Of a DNA stretch of 16,840 nt, positions 1-7,714 are shown one piece after another (the first letter of the stretch is position 1; every line of letters starts with the position of its first letter). Origin of the DNA: Lachnospiraceae bacterium (lineage in GTDB: Bacteria; Bacillota; Clostridia; Lachnospirales; Lachnospiraceae); assembly GCA_009774615.1 (NCBI GenBank), contig VSOC01000085.1, forward strand, positions 1 to 16,840, read 5' to 3'. A program made the position numbers and the translations under genes. A model generated the notes under the pieces. That model was not told the DNA's origin, made no database searches, and saw only the letters and a program-made list of their open reading frames with translations.

Positions 1-114
1 TCTGCCCCTACTGCGTAACAAAGGGCATGAAAAAAGCGGCGTTCCTGTTCTCCCATGTAGAGAGTAAGAAACGCCGCTTCTGCGTCGTATTCAGTTTTTA
101 GTACAATACCCTGC
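1..114. other. Left edge: no firm gene, short open minus-strand frame and an inverted repeat
   Basis: No complete gene can be supported here. A 10-bp perfect inverted repeat, AAGCGGCGTT (34-43) and AACGCCGCTT (70-79), encloses a 26-nt loop. On the minus strand the second arm is followed by a short T-run, so it could act as a terminator in that direction. One minus-strand frame is open from 152 to the left edge (about 50 codons) and reads like protein (for example EYDAEAAFLTLYMGEQERR), but it has no convincing start or ribosome site. It may be the end of a neighbouring element gene lying outside the window. I do not recognise it. Confidence 0.3.
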
Positions 115-1653
115 TTGTCCGTCGCTCGAAAAACCTTGATTTTCCAGTGTTTTCAAAAGTATCGTTATCTAACGTCAGCTTTTGAAAGACCGGATTTTAA
201 GCGCATGATTGAGGATATTGAAAGCGGGAAAATCAATACGGTCATTACAAAAGACCTCTCCCGTCTTGGGCGTGATTACTTACAGACGGGCTACTATACC
301 GAAGTGTATTTTCCGAGTAAGAAAGTCCGGTATATCGCAATCAGTGACGGCATTGATACCTCTATGGGGTACAATGAGATGGCACCGTTCAAGAACCTGT
401 TCAACGATTTCTATGCAAGGGACATTTCAAAGAAAATCCGCAGCACCATGACCACAAAGGCAAGGGCGGGCATCTACCACAGCACAGTGCCGCCATTCGG
501 ATACCGTAAATCGCCGAAGGACAGCCACAAGCTGATACCGGATGCGGAAACAGCGCCGATTGTAATGCGTATGTATGAGCTTGCTGTGCAGGGCAAAGGC
601 TACAAGGCAATCGGAAACGTACTGAAAAGGGAGCGCATACCGATACCCGCATACTGGCACCACATCAGGGGCGAGCGCACATGGGCAGGCTTTAAAGGCG
701 AAGGGGACATATCCAACTATATCTGGAATGAAACAACAATTAAATGGATACTCTCGCATGAGGTCTACATCGGAAGCCTTGTAGCGCAGAAACAGTCAAA
801 GCTGTTCAAGGTCGGCAAAAACTATGTGAAGCCTAAAGATGAGTGGGTTGTGGTAAAGGACATATTTGAGCCGATTGTTGACCTCGAACTGTGGGAGCGT
901 GTGCAGGAGGTCAATGGGAAGCGCAGGCGGATGTGCAAGGCAAAAAGGGAGCCGAGTATCTTTTCCGGCATTGCCTACTGCCCGGACTGCGGCAGGCGCA
1001 TTTCATTCTTCCCGGAAAAGACGAGCAAGAGCAACCCGGAAAAGACCTATTTCGGCTCATGCCAGAACTACAAGGCGAACGGGCCGGACGGATGCACGCC
1101 GCACCGCATCAAGGAGCAGGACTTGTATGACATCGTTCTGAAGGATATCAGGGAATGGGCGGCAATGGCACTTGCGGACGAGCAGGCAGTCCTTGAAAAA
1201 GTTATGGAACAGCAACAGGTGAACAGTACTGTTGATTACGGTTTGGTTGAAGGGAAGAAGCGAACCATAGGGAAAAGGCTTGAGGAGATTGATAAAGTCA
1301 TAAGCAGGCTGTATGAGGATTATGCACTCGGCAGGCTTGCAGGGGCAAGCATAGACAATCTTCTGCCAAAGTACCAGAGGGAACAGGAAGAACTTAAAAA
1401 ACAGCTTTCCGCATTGCAGGAGCAGTCGGCAGAGCATGACGCTACAGAGCAGAATGCGGAAAAGTGGATAAGCCTGATCCGGCAGTACAGTGACCTGAAG
1501 GAATTAAATTCTTGTATCATCAATGAACTTATCACAAAGATTTTAGTGGGTGACAAACACAGGGTAAATGGTGAGAAAGTTCAGTCTATCGAAATCCATT
1601 ACCGTTTCATCGGAAATCTGACCGACAGCGGGAATGGGGAAACAATTCAATAA
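115..1653 (+). pseudogene. Large serine recombinase, N-terminally truncated (catalytic serine lost)
   Basis: Recognisable homology begins near 178 (SAFERPDFKRMIEDIESGK) and continues as the second half of the resolvase catalytic domain (KDLSRLGRDYLQTG, then ARDISKKIRS), the recombinase domain (GYRK... to EEW-type region), a zinc ribbon (CPDC, later SCQNYK...DGC) and a C-terminal coiled coil. This is the layout of TnpX/TndX-type recombinases that excise and insert clostridial integrative elements. The first 60 or so residues expected in the family, including the Y-x-R-x-S catalytic serine, are missing. What precedes residue 22 does not resemble the family, and only a TTG at 115 could start the frame. 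The enzyme cannot be catalytic as it stands. An 8-bp inverted repeat (152-159, 179-186) sits at the breakpoint, so inversion, deletion or misassembly are all possible. It lies at the end of an element abutting the broken dehydrogenase gene. Confidence 0.85.
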
Positions 1654-2287
1654 AAAATCCAGTTAAAAACAATTTAGCTGTAAAAACCGTCTTTAACGGG
1701 AATTTACAGATGGTAATGCCGGGGGCGTCGGCATCTACGATAAAGGCAGAAATTCCCTTATTGCCCAGTTCGGGGCTGGTTTTAAAGAAGCCGACCATAA
1801 TGGAAGCTAAGGCTCCGTTGGTAATAAAGGTCTTGTTTCCGTTTAAGATATAGTCGTCGCCGTCCTTTACGGCAGTTGCACGCATTGCGCCGGGATCGGA
1901 ACCGGCGTTTGGCTCGGTTAAGGCAAAGGCGGCAAACCTGCCGGGTTTTACTATGTCGGCAAAGTATTTGCCCTGTTCGGGGGTTCCGGCTAAAATCACG
2001 TTGCGCAATGCCACGAAGGAGGTTACGAAGCTGATTGCGTATCCGGCATCTACCTTTGCCAGTTCTTCAAAAATCATTGCGGTGGTTTCATAGCTTAAGC
2101 CGGTTCCGCCAAATTCTTCCGGGATTTCCAGCATGTGCAGGCCCATCTTAAAGCCCCAGTCAAACAGTTCTCTCGGGCACTCACCCTTTTCGTCGGCTTC
2201 CTGAACATAAGGCTTAATCTCGTTTTCTGCCATTTCACGAACCATGGCAATTAATTCCTTCTGCTCATCGGTGTAAAGTAAGCTCAT
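1607..2287 (-). pseudogene. Acyl-CoA dehydrogenase, 3' part lost at the element junction
   Basis: The family is FAD-dependent acyl-CoA dehydrogenase, which interconverts an acyl-CoA and its 2-enoyl-CoA with electron-transferring flavoprotein or a similar partner. The N-terminal helical domain (LYTDEQKELIAMVREMAENE) and the middle beta domain with the ALTEPNAGSDPGA signature and LNGNKTFITNG are intact. Homology stops at DADAPGITI, about residue 193. The whole C-terminal helical domain, with the FGGxGY region and the catalytic glutamate, is missing; the last 35 or so residues are element-derived. A normal member has about 380 residues, so this copy should be inactive. The start chosen is the ATG at 2287 with AAAGGTG (2298-2304) ten bases upstream; a GTG at 2299 in the same frame overlaps that ribosome site and is less likely. 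It is the last gene of the minus-strand operon. Confidence 0.88.
1680..1712. other. Element/chromosome junction with imperfect palindrome (candidate attachment site)
   Basis: The acyl-CoA dehydrogenase reading frame on the minus strand is family-like up to DADAPGITI (codon at 1709-1711). It then turns into unrelated sequence ending at a stop at 1607, inside the recombinase gene. At this point 1680-1707 forms an imperfect palindrome: GTAAA...TTTAC outside and CCGT...ACGG inside, with a short centre. Attachment sites of large serine recombinases are short imperfect inverted repeats next to the recombinase gene, so this is a plausible attachment half-site. The other end of the element is not in the window. 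Confidence 0.5.
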
Positions 2288-2389
2288 ATTTATTTTCACC
2301 TTTCTTCTTTATTCTTGTGGCTGTCTGGTTTGGTTGTCTGTTTTTTATTCTTCAAGACATATTTTTCAAGACAAAACCGGAATTTATGT

Positions 2390-3616
2390 TTACAGCTTAC
2401 GGAGTTTGGTTTCTCCGGTGGCTGCACCGTTTTCTAAGGCTTCTTTAATTTCGTCCTCGGAATAACCTAATTCTTTCATAATTTCTACGGTGTGAGCGCC
2501 CTGGGAACCGCCGATAAAGTATTCCGGTACGCCCATGGAACCGAAGTTGACCGGGTTGGTCGGCATAAAGCGCTCGCCGGACGGATAGGGGATTTTTGCC
2601 AGAACATGATTGGCGTGCGCCTGTTCATCCTTGTAGATATCGTTTGGCTCGTAGGCGGCTTCGCAGGCAAGGTCGTTGGCCTTAAACATTGCCATTAACT
2701 CGTCGCGGGTGAAGTTTGCCATCGCTTCATCCAAGATGCCGGTTACTTCCGTGTTGAGATTGTTATTGTTTACTTCTGCACAATGGATGTATTTTTCATT
2801 GCCAATCATATCGGGACGACCGAGCAGAGTGAAGATTTTTTCGTAGTCGCGGTCGTATTCCGGACAGCATAAAACAAGCCACTTGCCGTCCTTGGTGCGG
2901 TAGACGTTGTTAAACGGATTGGGAACCTCGCGGCGGTTTTTGGGATACTGGTTGCCGTACTGCGCGGAGATCAAGCCGGTGCTCAGAGCGTATACGGCGG
3001 CGTGGTGCAGGCTGATGGTAATCTTGTCGCCCATTCCGGTTTTTTCGCGGGAATAAAGCGCGGCGCAGATGCCGGAAGCTAATGCTAAAGATACCTGGAA
3101 GTCGCCGAAGCCGTTGGTGGGAATCATGGGGGCATCACCACGGTTTACGGTGGTGCCGAATACACCGCCTCTTGCCATGTAGCAGGTTACGTCAAAACCG
3201 GCAGTGTCTTTTTCCGGGCCGTTTTCACCGTAGCCTAATACCTGGGCGAAGATTAATTTCGGGAATTTTTCTTTTAGGGTGTCGTAGTCTAAGCCAAGGT
3301 TTTTTAAGGATTTTGTACGGGTGTTGGTGACGAATACATCGGCTTCGCCTAAGAGTTTGTAGGCGATTTCACGACCTTTTTCGGACTTTAAGTTTAAGGT
3401 GATGAAGCGCTTGTTCATGTTGGCAACATCGAAAGCCAGGTTTTCGTCGTCGAGGAAGGGCATGTTGAAGACGGCACCCTGGGTTCTGGCGGGATCACCT
3501 TTGGCGGATTCTATTTTTACACAGTCAGCACCCCATTCGCCCAGTACGCGGACGGTGGTGGGGGCGGCAAGATAGGTTGTTAAGTCAACTACTTTTACTC
3601 CCTGGAGTGGTTTCAT
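2390..3616 (-). CDS. Family III CoA-transferase (CaiB/BaiF; FldA/HadA-like)
   Basis: A complete 408-aa member of the formyl-CoA/CaiB family, which moves CoA between two carboxylic acids through an aspartyl-CoA anhydride. Family marks are the N-terminal GVKVVDLTTYLAAPT, VKIESAKGDPAR, NLKSEKG, the DVFVTN strand and GYGENGP. The catalytic aspartate is most likely D172 in NGFGDFQVS, equivalent to the aspartate in GLGDHQ of FldA. From memory the sequence resembles clostridial FldA (phenyllactate CoA-transferase) and HadA (2-hydroxyisocaproate CoA-transferase) more than formyl-CoA transferase, but no alignment was run and the substrate is open. AAAGGAG lies just upstream of the ATG. The gene sits between two acyl-CoA dehydrogenase genes, which suggests it activates the acid they act on. 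A strong hairpin with a T-run (3696-3772) precedes it and probably tunes its expression relative to the upstream gene. Confidence 0.88.
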   Translation of the reverse strand: MKPLQGVKVVDLTTYLAAPTTVRVLGEWGADCVKIESAKGDPARTQGAVFNMPFLDDENLAFDVANMNKRFITLNLKSEKGREIAYKLLGEADVFVTNTRTKSLKNLGLDYDTLKEKFPKLIFAQVLGYGENGPEKDTAGFDVTCYMARGGVFGTTVNRGDAPMIPTNGFGDFQVSLALASGICAALYSREKTGMGDKITISLHHAAVYALSTGLISAQYGNQYPKNRREVPNPFNNVYRTKDGKWLVLCCPEYDRDYEKIFTLLGRPDMIGNEKYIHCAEVNNNNLNTEVTGILDEAMANFTRDELMAMFKANDLACEAAYEPNDIYKDEQAHANHVLAKIPYPSGERFMPTNPVNFGSMGVPEYFIGGSQGAHTVEIMKELGYSEDEIKEALENGAATGETKLRKL

Positions 3617-3695
3617 GGTGGGTTCTCCTTTTTTATAAAAATATTCAAACTTTGTTCGTCAGTTTTATCCTTCCATCGCTGGAACAGGATTGTGC

Positions 3696-3772
3696 AAAAA
3701 AAGAAACGTGCCTCTGACGTCCACCCCTTGTACGAGCAAGCTCTCAACGGGGCGGCAGCCAGCTGCACGTTT
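3696..3772 (-). terminator. Structured hairpin with T-run between operon genes (attenuator-like)
   Basis: On the minus strand an outer 8-bp stem (AAACGTGC, 3765-3772 read in reverse, with GCACGTTT at 3704-3711) encloses an internal loop and a second stem, CCGCCCC with GGGGTGG (one G-U pair). This is capped by a small TTG/CAA and GAG/CTC helix. The outer stem is followed by TTTC and then seven T residues (3702-3696). That is the form of an intrinsic terminator, but the hairpin is longer and more branched than usual and lies inside an operon. It may be a partial terminator or a regulated attenuator. I do not recognise a known riboswitch class. Confidence 0.6.
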
Positions 3773-3808
3773 GCATTGCTTAATTATCGTCTATTTCTTA
3801 CTGCTTTC

Positions 3809-4993
3809 TTACAGAACATACTCCATTTTTGCATTATGCTTAATGGTATTTCTGGAAATGGTGATTCTCTGAACGGTTGGAGCACCTTCTTCTAACCACA
3901 TTGCGCGGCAGTCACGGTACAGACGCTCTACCGGGCCGTACTTGCAGTCCTCAAAGTAGCCTACGCCGCCGAAAATTTCCAGCATTTCGTCGCTGACTTT
4001 TCTGGTGGTGTCGATGCTGTACAGCTTGCACATTGCAGCCTTCTCTTCGATGTACTCGCCGGTTGGGTTCTTCTCGTAATCTTTTGCAAAGTCATAAACC
4101 ATGCAGCGGAGAGCATGAACCATCATGGACATATCGGCAATCTTGCAGCGGATAGCCTGACGGGTTCCGATTGGCTTGCCGAAGGTTACACGGTCATGTG
4201 CATACTGTAAGGACAGCTCTAACATTCTCTGTGCCATACCCAGGTTGGAAGCTGCGATGTGTGCACGGGATACGGATAAGGAGTGCATGGCAATTTCAAG
4301 ACCCTGGCCTTCTTTGCCTAACAGGTACTTCTTGTCAATCTTGCAGTTCGTGAACTTTAATTCGCCGTGTCCTGCACCGCGACAGCCCATCATATGAGGC
4401 ATGTTGATTACTTCAAATCCAGGAGCATCCATCGGTACGAAGAATGCGGACAGACGGTCGTCCTTGCTGGACTCTGGGTTGGTTACAGCGATAACATAGG
4501 CAAATTCGCAGCAGTCGGTATGGGAAATCAGTGTTTTCTCACCGTTTAATACGTAGCAGTCGCCTTCTTTTACTGCAGTGGTATGTAAGTCAGCGCCGGT
4601 TCCTCCGGTAGCTTCGGTTAAAGCAAAGCAAGTAAATACGGTCTTATCCTGGAACTTGTGCATCCACTCGTCTTTTAATTCCTTGCTGCCGTAATCATCT
4701 AAGATTCTCCAGTTTAAGTCCATTGCATAGTGAAGATGCATACGCATGCCGCCCGGGCCTCTGGAGAACTCTTCCTGTACCTGTAAGATTTCAAGTTCGC
4801 TTAATCCCCAGCCGCCGTACTCTTCCGGAAGGGAGCAGCGATATAAGTTATTCTCGATTGCCAGGTCATAAAACTCCTGCGGGAACTTATTCGTAACTTC
4901 AACCTCTTTCTGAATTTCCTCCAATGGTCCTTCGGCCAGTTCGCGAATCTGCTTTAAATAAGCCTGAAATTCTTCTGCGGATAATTTACTCAT
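3809..4993 (-). CDS. Acyl-CoA dehydrogenase (complete)
   Basis: A full-length 394-aa acyl-CoA dehydrogenase-family flavoprotein. The N-terminal helical domain is followed by the first signature, here CFALTEATGGTGAD (residues 122-135), where the usual GSD is GAD. The beta domain contains LNGEKTLISHT. The C-terminal helical domain has RVTFGKPIGTRQAI, the FGGVGY region (351-356) and RLYRDCRAMWLEEGAPTVQR. E369 before the glycine matches the catalytic base of the YEGTSEIQR motif, with an altered loop around it (EGAPTVQR). The start is well supported by AAGGAGG about ten bases upstream. It is the first gene of the minus-strand operon, ahead of the CoA-transferase, so a 2-enoyl-CoA reduction or the reverse oxidation is likely. 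CaiA-type, caffeyl-CoA reductase-type and amino-acid-derived acrylyl-CoA roles all remain possible. No electron-transferring flavoprotein genes are in view. Confidence 0.9.
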   Translation of the reverse strand: MSKLSAEEFQAYLKQIRELAEGPLEEIQKEVEVTNKFPQEFYDLAIENNLYRCSLPEEYGGWGLSELEILQVQEEFSRGPGGMRMHLHYAMDLNWRILDDYGSKELKDEWMHKFQDKTVFTCFALTEATGGTGADLHTTAVKEGDCYVLNGEKTLISHTDCCEFAYVIAVTNPESSKDDRLSAFFVPMDAPGFEVINMPHMMGCRGAGHGELKFTNCKIDKKYLLGKEGQGLEIAMHSLSVSRAHIAASNLGMAQRMLELSLQYAHDRVTFGKPIGTRQAIRCKIADMSMMVHALRCMVYDFAKDYEKNPTGEYIEEKAAMCKLYSIDTTRKVSDEMLEIFGGVGYFEDCKYGPVERLYRDCRAMWLEEGAPTVQRITISRNTIKHNAKMEYVL

Positions 4994-5063
4994 GTGTTCA
5001 TTTCCTCCTTGTGCTTTTCATTGTTATTATTTTTGGATTTTTTTTAACAATCTTTATGCTTGA

Positions 5064-5093
5064 ATTATACAATAGCCCTGTCAAAAGATCCAA
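5064..5093 (-). promoter_or_regulatory. Sigma-A promoter for the dehydrogenase/CoA-transferase operon
   Basis: Reading the minus strand, TTGGAT (5088-5093) lies 18 bases ahead of a perfect TATAAT (5064-5069), about 70 bases upstream of the dehydrogenase start. A TTGACA between them is only 9 bases from the -10 and so is unlikely to be the -35. Predicted from sequence only. Confidence 0.55.
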
Positions 5094-5124
5094 TCGATGC
5101 TAACCCGAACTTTTTTTAGGATTA

Positions 5125-5139
5125 ATAGGTATTGCCTAT
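5125..5139. promoter_or_regulatory. ATAGG-N5-CCTAT palindrome (LysR-type T-N11-A operator candidate)
   Basis: A perfect 5-bp inverted repeat with a 5-base centre gives the T-N11-A form (T at 5126, A at 5138) that LysR-type regulators bind. It lies between the two divergent promoters, about 30 bases upstream of the -35 of the minus-strand promoter and 16 bases upstream of the -35 of the plus-strand one. That placement suits a regulator acting on both. No LysR-type gene is in the window. Confidence 0.45.
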
Positions 5140-5154
5140 GGATTGTATTTTTCC

Positions 5155-5183
5155 TTGTACAATTATCGCTTTTGTGGTATAGT
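5155..5183 (+). promoter_or_regulatory. Sigma-A promoter towards the thioesterase/ABC operon
   Basis: TTGTAC (5155-5160), a 17-base spacer and TATAGT (5178-5183) fit a sigma-A promoter pointing at the thioesterase gene. It would leave an untranslated leader of about 285 bases, which contains a 13-bp direct repeat but no structure I recognise. Confidence 0.45.
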
Positions 5184-5335
5184 TTACCGGTTAAGAGTTT
5201 ATTTTTTATCATTTTGCCCATAAATCCATGAAAAGCAATGATGCATCGTAGTCAAATTGATTATAGAAGTTTCTCCTTATTTTTTCTTTGACCATGCAAA
5301 AATATTGTTATTTATTTAACGATTAAGATGTGCAG

Positions 5336-5401
5336 AATAGACAAAAAATGCAAAATCCGGCCATGAACTTTCAATTTCTTCTGGCAAAAATAGACAAAAA
5401 A
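5336..5401. repeat. Direct repeat AATAGACAAAAAA in the thioesterase leader
   Basis: The 13-base sequence AATAGACAAAAAA occurs at 5336-5348 and again at 5389-5401, start-to-start 53 bases apart, in the long leader before the thioesterase gene. The spacing is close to five helical turns, which would suit a dimeric or looping DNA-binding protein, but a low-complexity coincidence is possible. The rest of 5190-5470 shows no gene. Confidence 0.4.
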
Positions 5402-5474
5402 GTAGAGAAAGGAAAGTTGCTGTTCACACCGCACACACCTGCTGCTGCGGGAACGGTAACACGGGAAAAGAATC

Positions 5475-5918
5475 ATGAGAGATAAGATTTGGAAAGGCAT
5501 TGTAAGCCACATTCATCCGCTCGGCGGCTTTGAACGCGCAGTATTGATTGATGCACGCCCGGGATATTCAAAGTTTTCTATCGAAATTCCGCCGGAATCC
5601 ATCAATATTTACGGAATTGTCCACGGAGGTTTCCTGTTTACCTTGTGTGATATGGCGGCAGGTATGGCTACTTATGCCTATGAAATGACCAACACCACGC
5701 AGAGTGCCAGCATCAATTTCCTCCATGGTATTCCTTTAGAAGAAGGGAAACTCTATGTCGAATGCAGGGCGGCACATAAGGGGAGATCAACGGTGGTCAA
5801 CCGGGTGGAAATCACCACGGAAGCGGGAAAGCTCGTTGCTGTCGGAACCTATACGATGTTTTTACTGCAGAAAATCGAAGATGATGAACCACTCGAAAAC
5901 GGCAGTCATAGAGTATAG
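5475..5918 (+). CDS. Hotdog-fold acyl-CoA thioesterase (PaaI/4HBT family)
   Basis: A 147-aa single hotdog domain, normal length for the PaaI/YdiI group, which hydrolyses acyl-CoA to free acid and CoA as a cytoplasmic homotetramer. The diagnostic NIYGIVHGGFLFTLCDMAAG segment holds the HGG turn (residues 50-52) and D59, which matches the catalytic acidic residue in the PaaI helix. The later SASINFLHG and KGRSTVVNRVEITTEAGKLVAVGTYTMF strands complete the fold. It starts at the only sensible ATG; the ribosome site (GGGAAAAG) is weak. It is the first gene of the plus-strand operon, 28 bases ahead of an ABC ATPase and divergent from the acyl-CoA genes. It probably relieves CoA trapping or releases the product of that pathway, though this is inferred from position only. 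Confidence 0.85.
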   Translation: MRDKIWKGIVSHIHPLGGFERAVLIDARPGYSKFSIEIPPESINIYGIVHGGFLFTLCDMAAGMATYAYEMTNTTQSASINFLHGIPLEEGKLYVECRAAHKGRSTVVNRVEITTEAGKLVAVGTYTMFLLQKIEDDEPLENGSHRV

Positions 5919-5946
5919 AAAGAGCAGAAATTAAGGAATCATTATC

Positions 5947-6789
5947 ATGGCTCATAAGCTTGAGGTACGGGGAGTCGGCTACGCCTACCACACGATGGAA
6001 GGGGAAACGCCGGCTCTTTCGGATATATCATTTACAGCAGATACCGGAGAATTTATCGCTATCGTAGGCCCCTCAGGATGCGGAAAATCTACGCTTCTGT
6101 CCCTGCTCTGCGGACTGGTCAGGCCGGAAAGCGGTTCGATTCTTATTGACCAGAAGCCATTGGACGAGGCAGGCAACTTAATCGGCTACATGCTGCAAAA
6201 AGATCACCTGTTTGAATGGCGGACGATCTTATCCAATGTTTCCCTGGGACTGGAAATCCAGAAGCGCCTCACTCCCGAAAACCAGAAAGAATTAAAAGAA
6301 ATGTTAAAGACCTATGGTCTGGAAGAGTTTCAGGATATGCGCCCCTCCCAGCTTTCCGGCGGTATGCGCCAGAGGGCTGCGCTTATCCGCACGCTGGCGC
6401 TAAAGCCGGATATTCTGCTGCTGGACGAACCATTCTCTGCACTCGATTACCAGACAAGACTGGCTGTCTGCGACGATATCAGCACCATTATCCGAAAAAC
6501 AAAAAAAACCGCGGTACTGGTCACCCACGATTTATCGGAAGCCATCAGCGTGGCAGATCAGATTGTCGTCTTATCGCCCCGCCCGGCAAGGGTGAAGGCC
6601 ATTATCCCGGTTTCTTTTTCCCGGAGAGCTGTTCCCGGCGATTCTCCTGATAAAAACGATTCTCCTGATAAAAACACATCAAATGAACATTCGCCAGCCT
6701 GTATTTCTCCCATGGAACGCCGCAATACTCCCGAATTTTCACAGTATTTTAATCTTATCTGGAAGGAGTTAAAACATGATGGAGCATAA
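5947..6789 (+). CDS. ABC transporter ATPase, NitT/TauT (SsuB/TauB) type
   Basis: A complete 280-aa ABC ATPase that powers uptake with the permease encoded next. Walker A GPSGCGKST is at residues 41-49, the Q-loop glutamine at 84 (MLQKD), the signature LSGGMRQR at 136-143, Walker B ILLLDEP at 156-162 and the switch histidine at 194 (VTHDLSEA). The family imports nitrate, taurine, alkanesulfonates, thiamine precursors and aromatic acids; the ligand here is not readable. The C-terminal tail is unusual: a tandem DSPDKN repeat and a polar stretch separate the ATPase core from the last helix. It overlaps the permease gene by 14 bases, so translation is probably coupled. No substrate-binding protein gene is present, most likely because the operon is broken after the permease. 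Confidence 0.92.
   Translation: MAHKLEVRGVGYAYHTMEGETPALSDISFTADTGEFIAIVGPSGCGKSTLLSLLCGLVRPESGSILIDQKPLDEAGNLIGYMLQKDHLFEWRTILSNVSLGLEIQKRLTPENQKELKEMLKTYGLEEFQDMRPSQLSGGMRQRAALIRTLALKPDILLLDEPFSALDYQTRLAVCDDISTIIRKTKKTAVLVTHDLSEAISVADQIVVLSPRPARVKAIIPVSFSRRAVPGDSPDKNDSPDKNTSNEHSPACISPMERRNTPEFSQYFNLIWKELKHDGA
6640..6675 (+). repeat. Perfect 18-bp tandem duplication inside the ABC ATPase gene
   Basis: GATTCTCCTGATAAAAAC occurs twice in a row (6640-6657, 6658-6675), adding six residues (DSPDKN) in frame. It lies in the linker after the ATPase core, where length change is tolerated. Identity of the copies points to a recent slippage event. Confidence 0.9.
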
Positions 6790-7492
6790 ATTCTTCTCTG
6801 TTCTTTCCCTGGCCCAGGAACATTATCTGGCAGAAGAGCTTCTTCACCGCAGACAGGTAAGAATCGTCCGCACGATGCTGATGGTTCTTTTTCTGGCACT
6901 CTGGGAACTGGCAGCTTCTTTTTCCTGGATTGACAGCTTTATTTTCAGCAGTCCGTCCATGATTGGAAAATACTTTTATTCCATGCTTGCCGACGGTTCC
7001 TTTTTCGTGCACACGGGAATCACCCTGATGGAAACCCTGGTTTCCTTTCTTCTGGTCATCCTAATCAGCCTGGCCTGCGCTCTCCTCCTCTGGTCAAGCC
7101 GGGCCATGTCAGAAATCCTGGAACCCTATCTGGTCGTTTTAAACAGCCTGCCCAAATCCGCCCTGGCTCCGCTGTTTTTAGTATGGATGGGCAATAACAC
7201 CAAAACCATTATCGTCGCCGCCGTTTCCGTGGCCCTCTTTGGTTCCATCCTCACCCTGCACACCGGTTTTTCCCAGACCGACCCGGAAAAAATCAAGCTG
7301 ATTTACTCCCTGGGCGGAACCAAAAAAGATGTTCTGGCAAAAGTCCTCCTGCCCTCTTCCATCCCGCTGATCATCAGCAGCATGAAAGTCAATATCGGAC
7401 TTTGCCTGGTGGGCGTAATTATCGGCGAATTCTTATCCAGCCGGGCAGGTTTGGGGTACTTAATTACGTATGGGTCGCAGACGTTTAGCTGA
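6776..7492 (+). pseudogene. ABC permease, NitT/TauT (SsuC/TauC) type, C-terminus truncated
   Basis: An integral membrane permease of the BPD_transp_1 family. The hydrophobic segments include TMLMVLFLALWELAASF near the start and the TLVSFLLVILISLACALLL helix. The cytoplasmic EAA-type loop that docks on the ATPase is GGTKKDVLAKVLLPSSIPLI. The sequence is family-like up to GEFLSSRAGLGYLITYGSQTF. Relatives then read through a further transmembrane helix of about 25-30 residues; here a stop follows at once. The next bases (TTTAGCTGAGG) would read as the usual F-K-L if one A were restored, but the following codons no longer resemble the family, so this is a true breakpoint, not just a frameshift. 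AAGGAG precedes the ATG at 6776, and an in-frame ATG at 6779 is also possible. Function is probably lost or impaired. Confidence 0.75.
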
Positions 7493-7556
7493 GGATACAT
7501 ACAGATACGATTGCATATCCTTTCATTAAGATAACCAATTATCATTTATCATGCAA

Positions 7557-7673
7557 TCACAACTCAATTTCGTTCATCTTTCTAAGTATTTTTGATGATT
7601 TCAAAAATGCGTTCGATTCTGCCAGCAATTCTTTAACTGCTTCCCCTAAGCCTTCCCGGTTCCAGACAGATGC
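7557..7673 (-). pseudogene. Short protein-like fragment, decayed C-terminal end of an unknown gene
   Basis: The 220 bases between the broken permease and the next gene hold no full gene. On the minus strand a 38-residue frame (REGLGEAVKELLAESNAFLK..., ending KMNEIEL) closes at 7557 and looks like the tail of a real protein, but it has a stop just upstream and no start. It is likely a remnant left by the insertion or deletion that removed the permease end. Its family is unknown. Confidence 0.3.
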
Positions 7674-7714
7674 TTAATTAACATCTGCCGTTTATTCGGA
7701 TACAATTTAAAAAA

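Noticed and set aside
1057..1437. 126-codon minus-strand open frame
   Set aside because: Shadow of the truncated recombinase, whose frame has clear family motifs.
2390..4993. Naming the cluster as carnitine, butyrobetaine, phenyllactate or bile-acid genes
   Set aside because: The families occur in all these pathways, and no residue pattern I can check by eye fixes the substrate.
5064..5085. TTGACA and TATAAT 9 bases apart on the minus strand as one promoter
   Set aside because: The spacing is far too short for sigma-A; TTGGAT at 18 bases is the better partner.
6216..6650. 144-codon plus-strand open frame in a second phase
   Set aside because: Overlaps the ABC ATPase, whose frame carries all ABC motifs; no ribosome site of its own.
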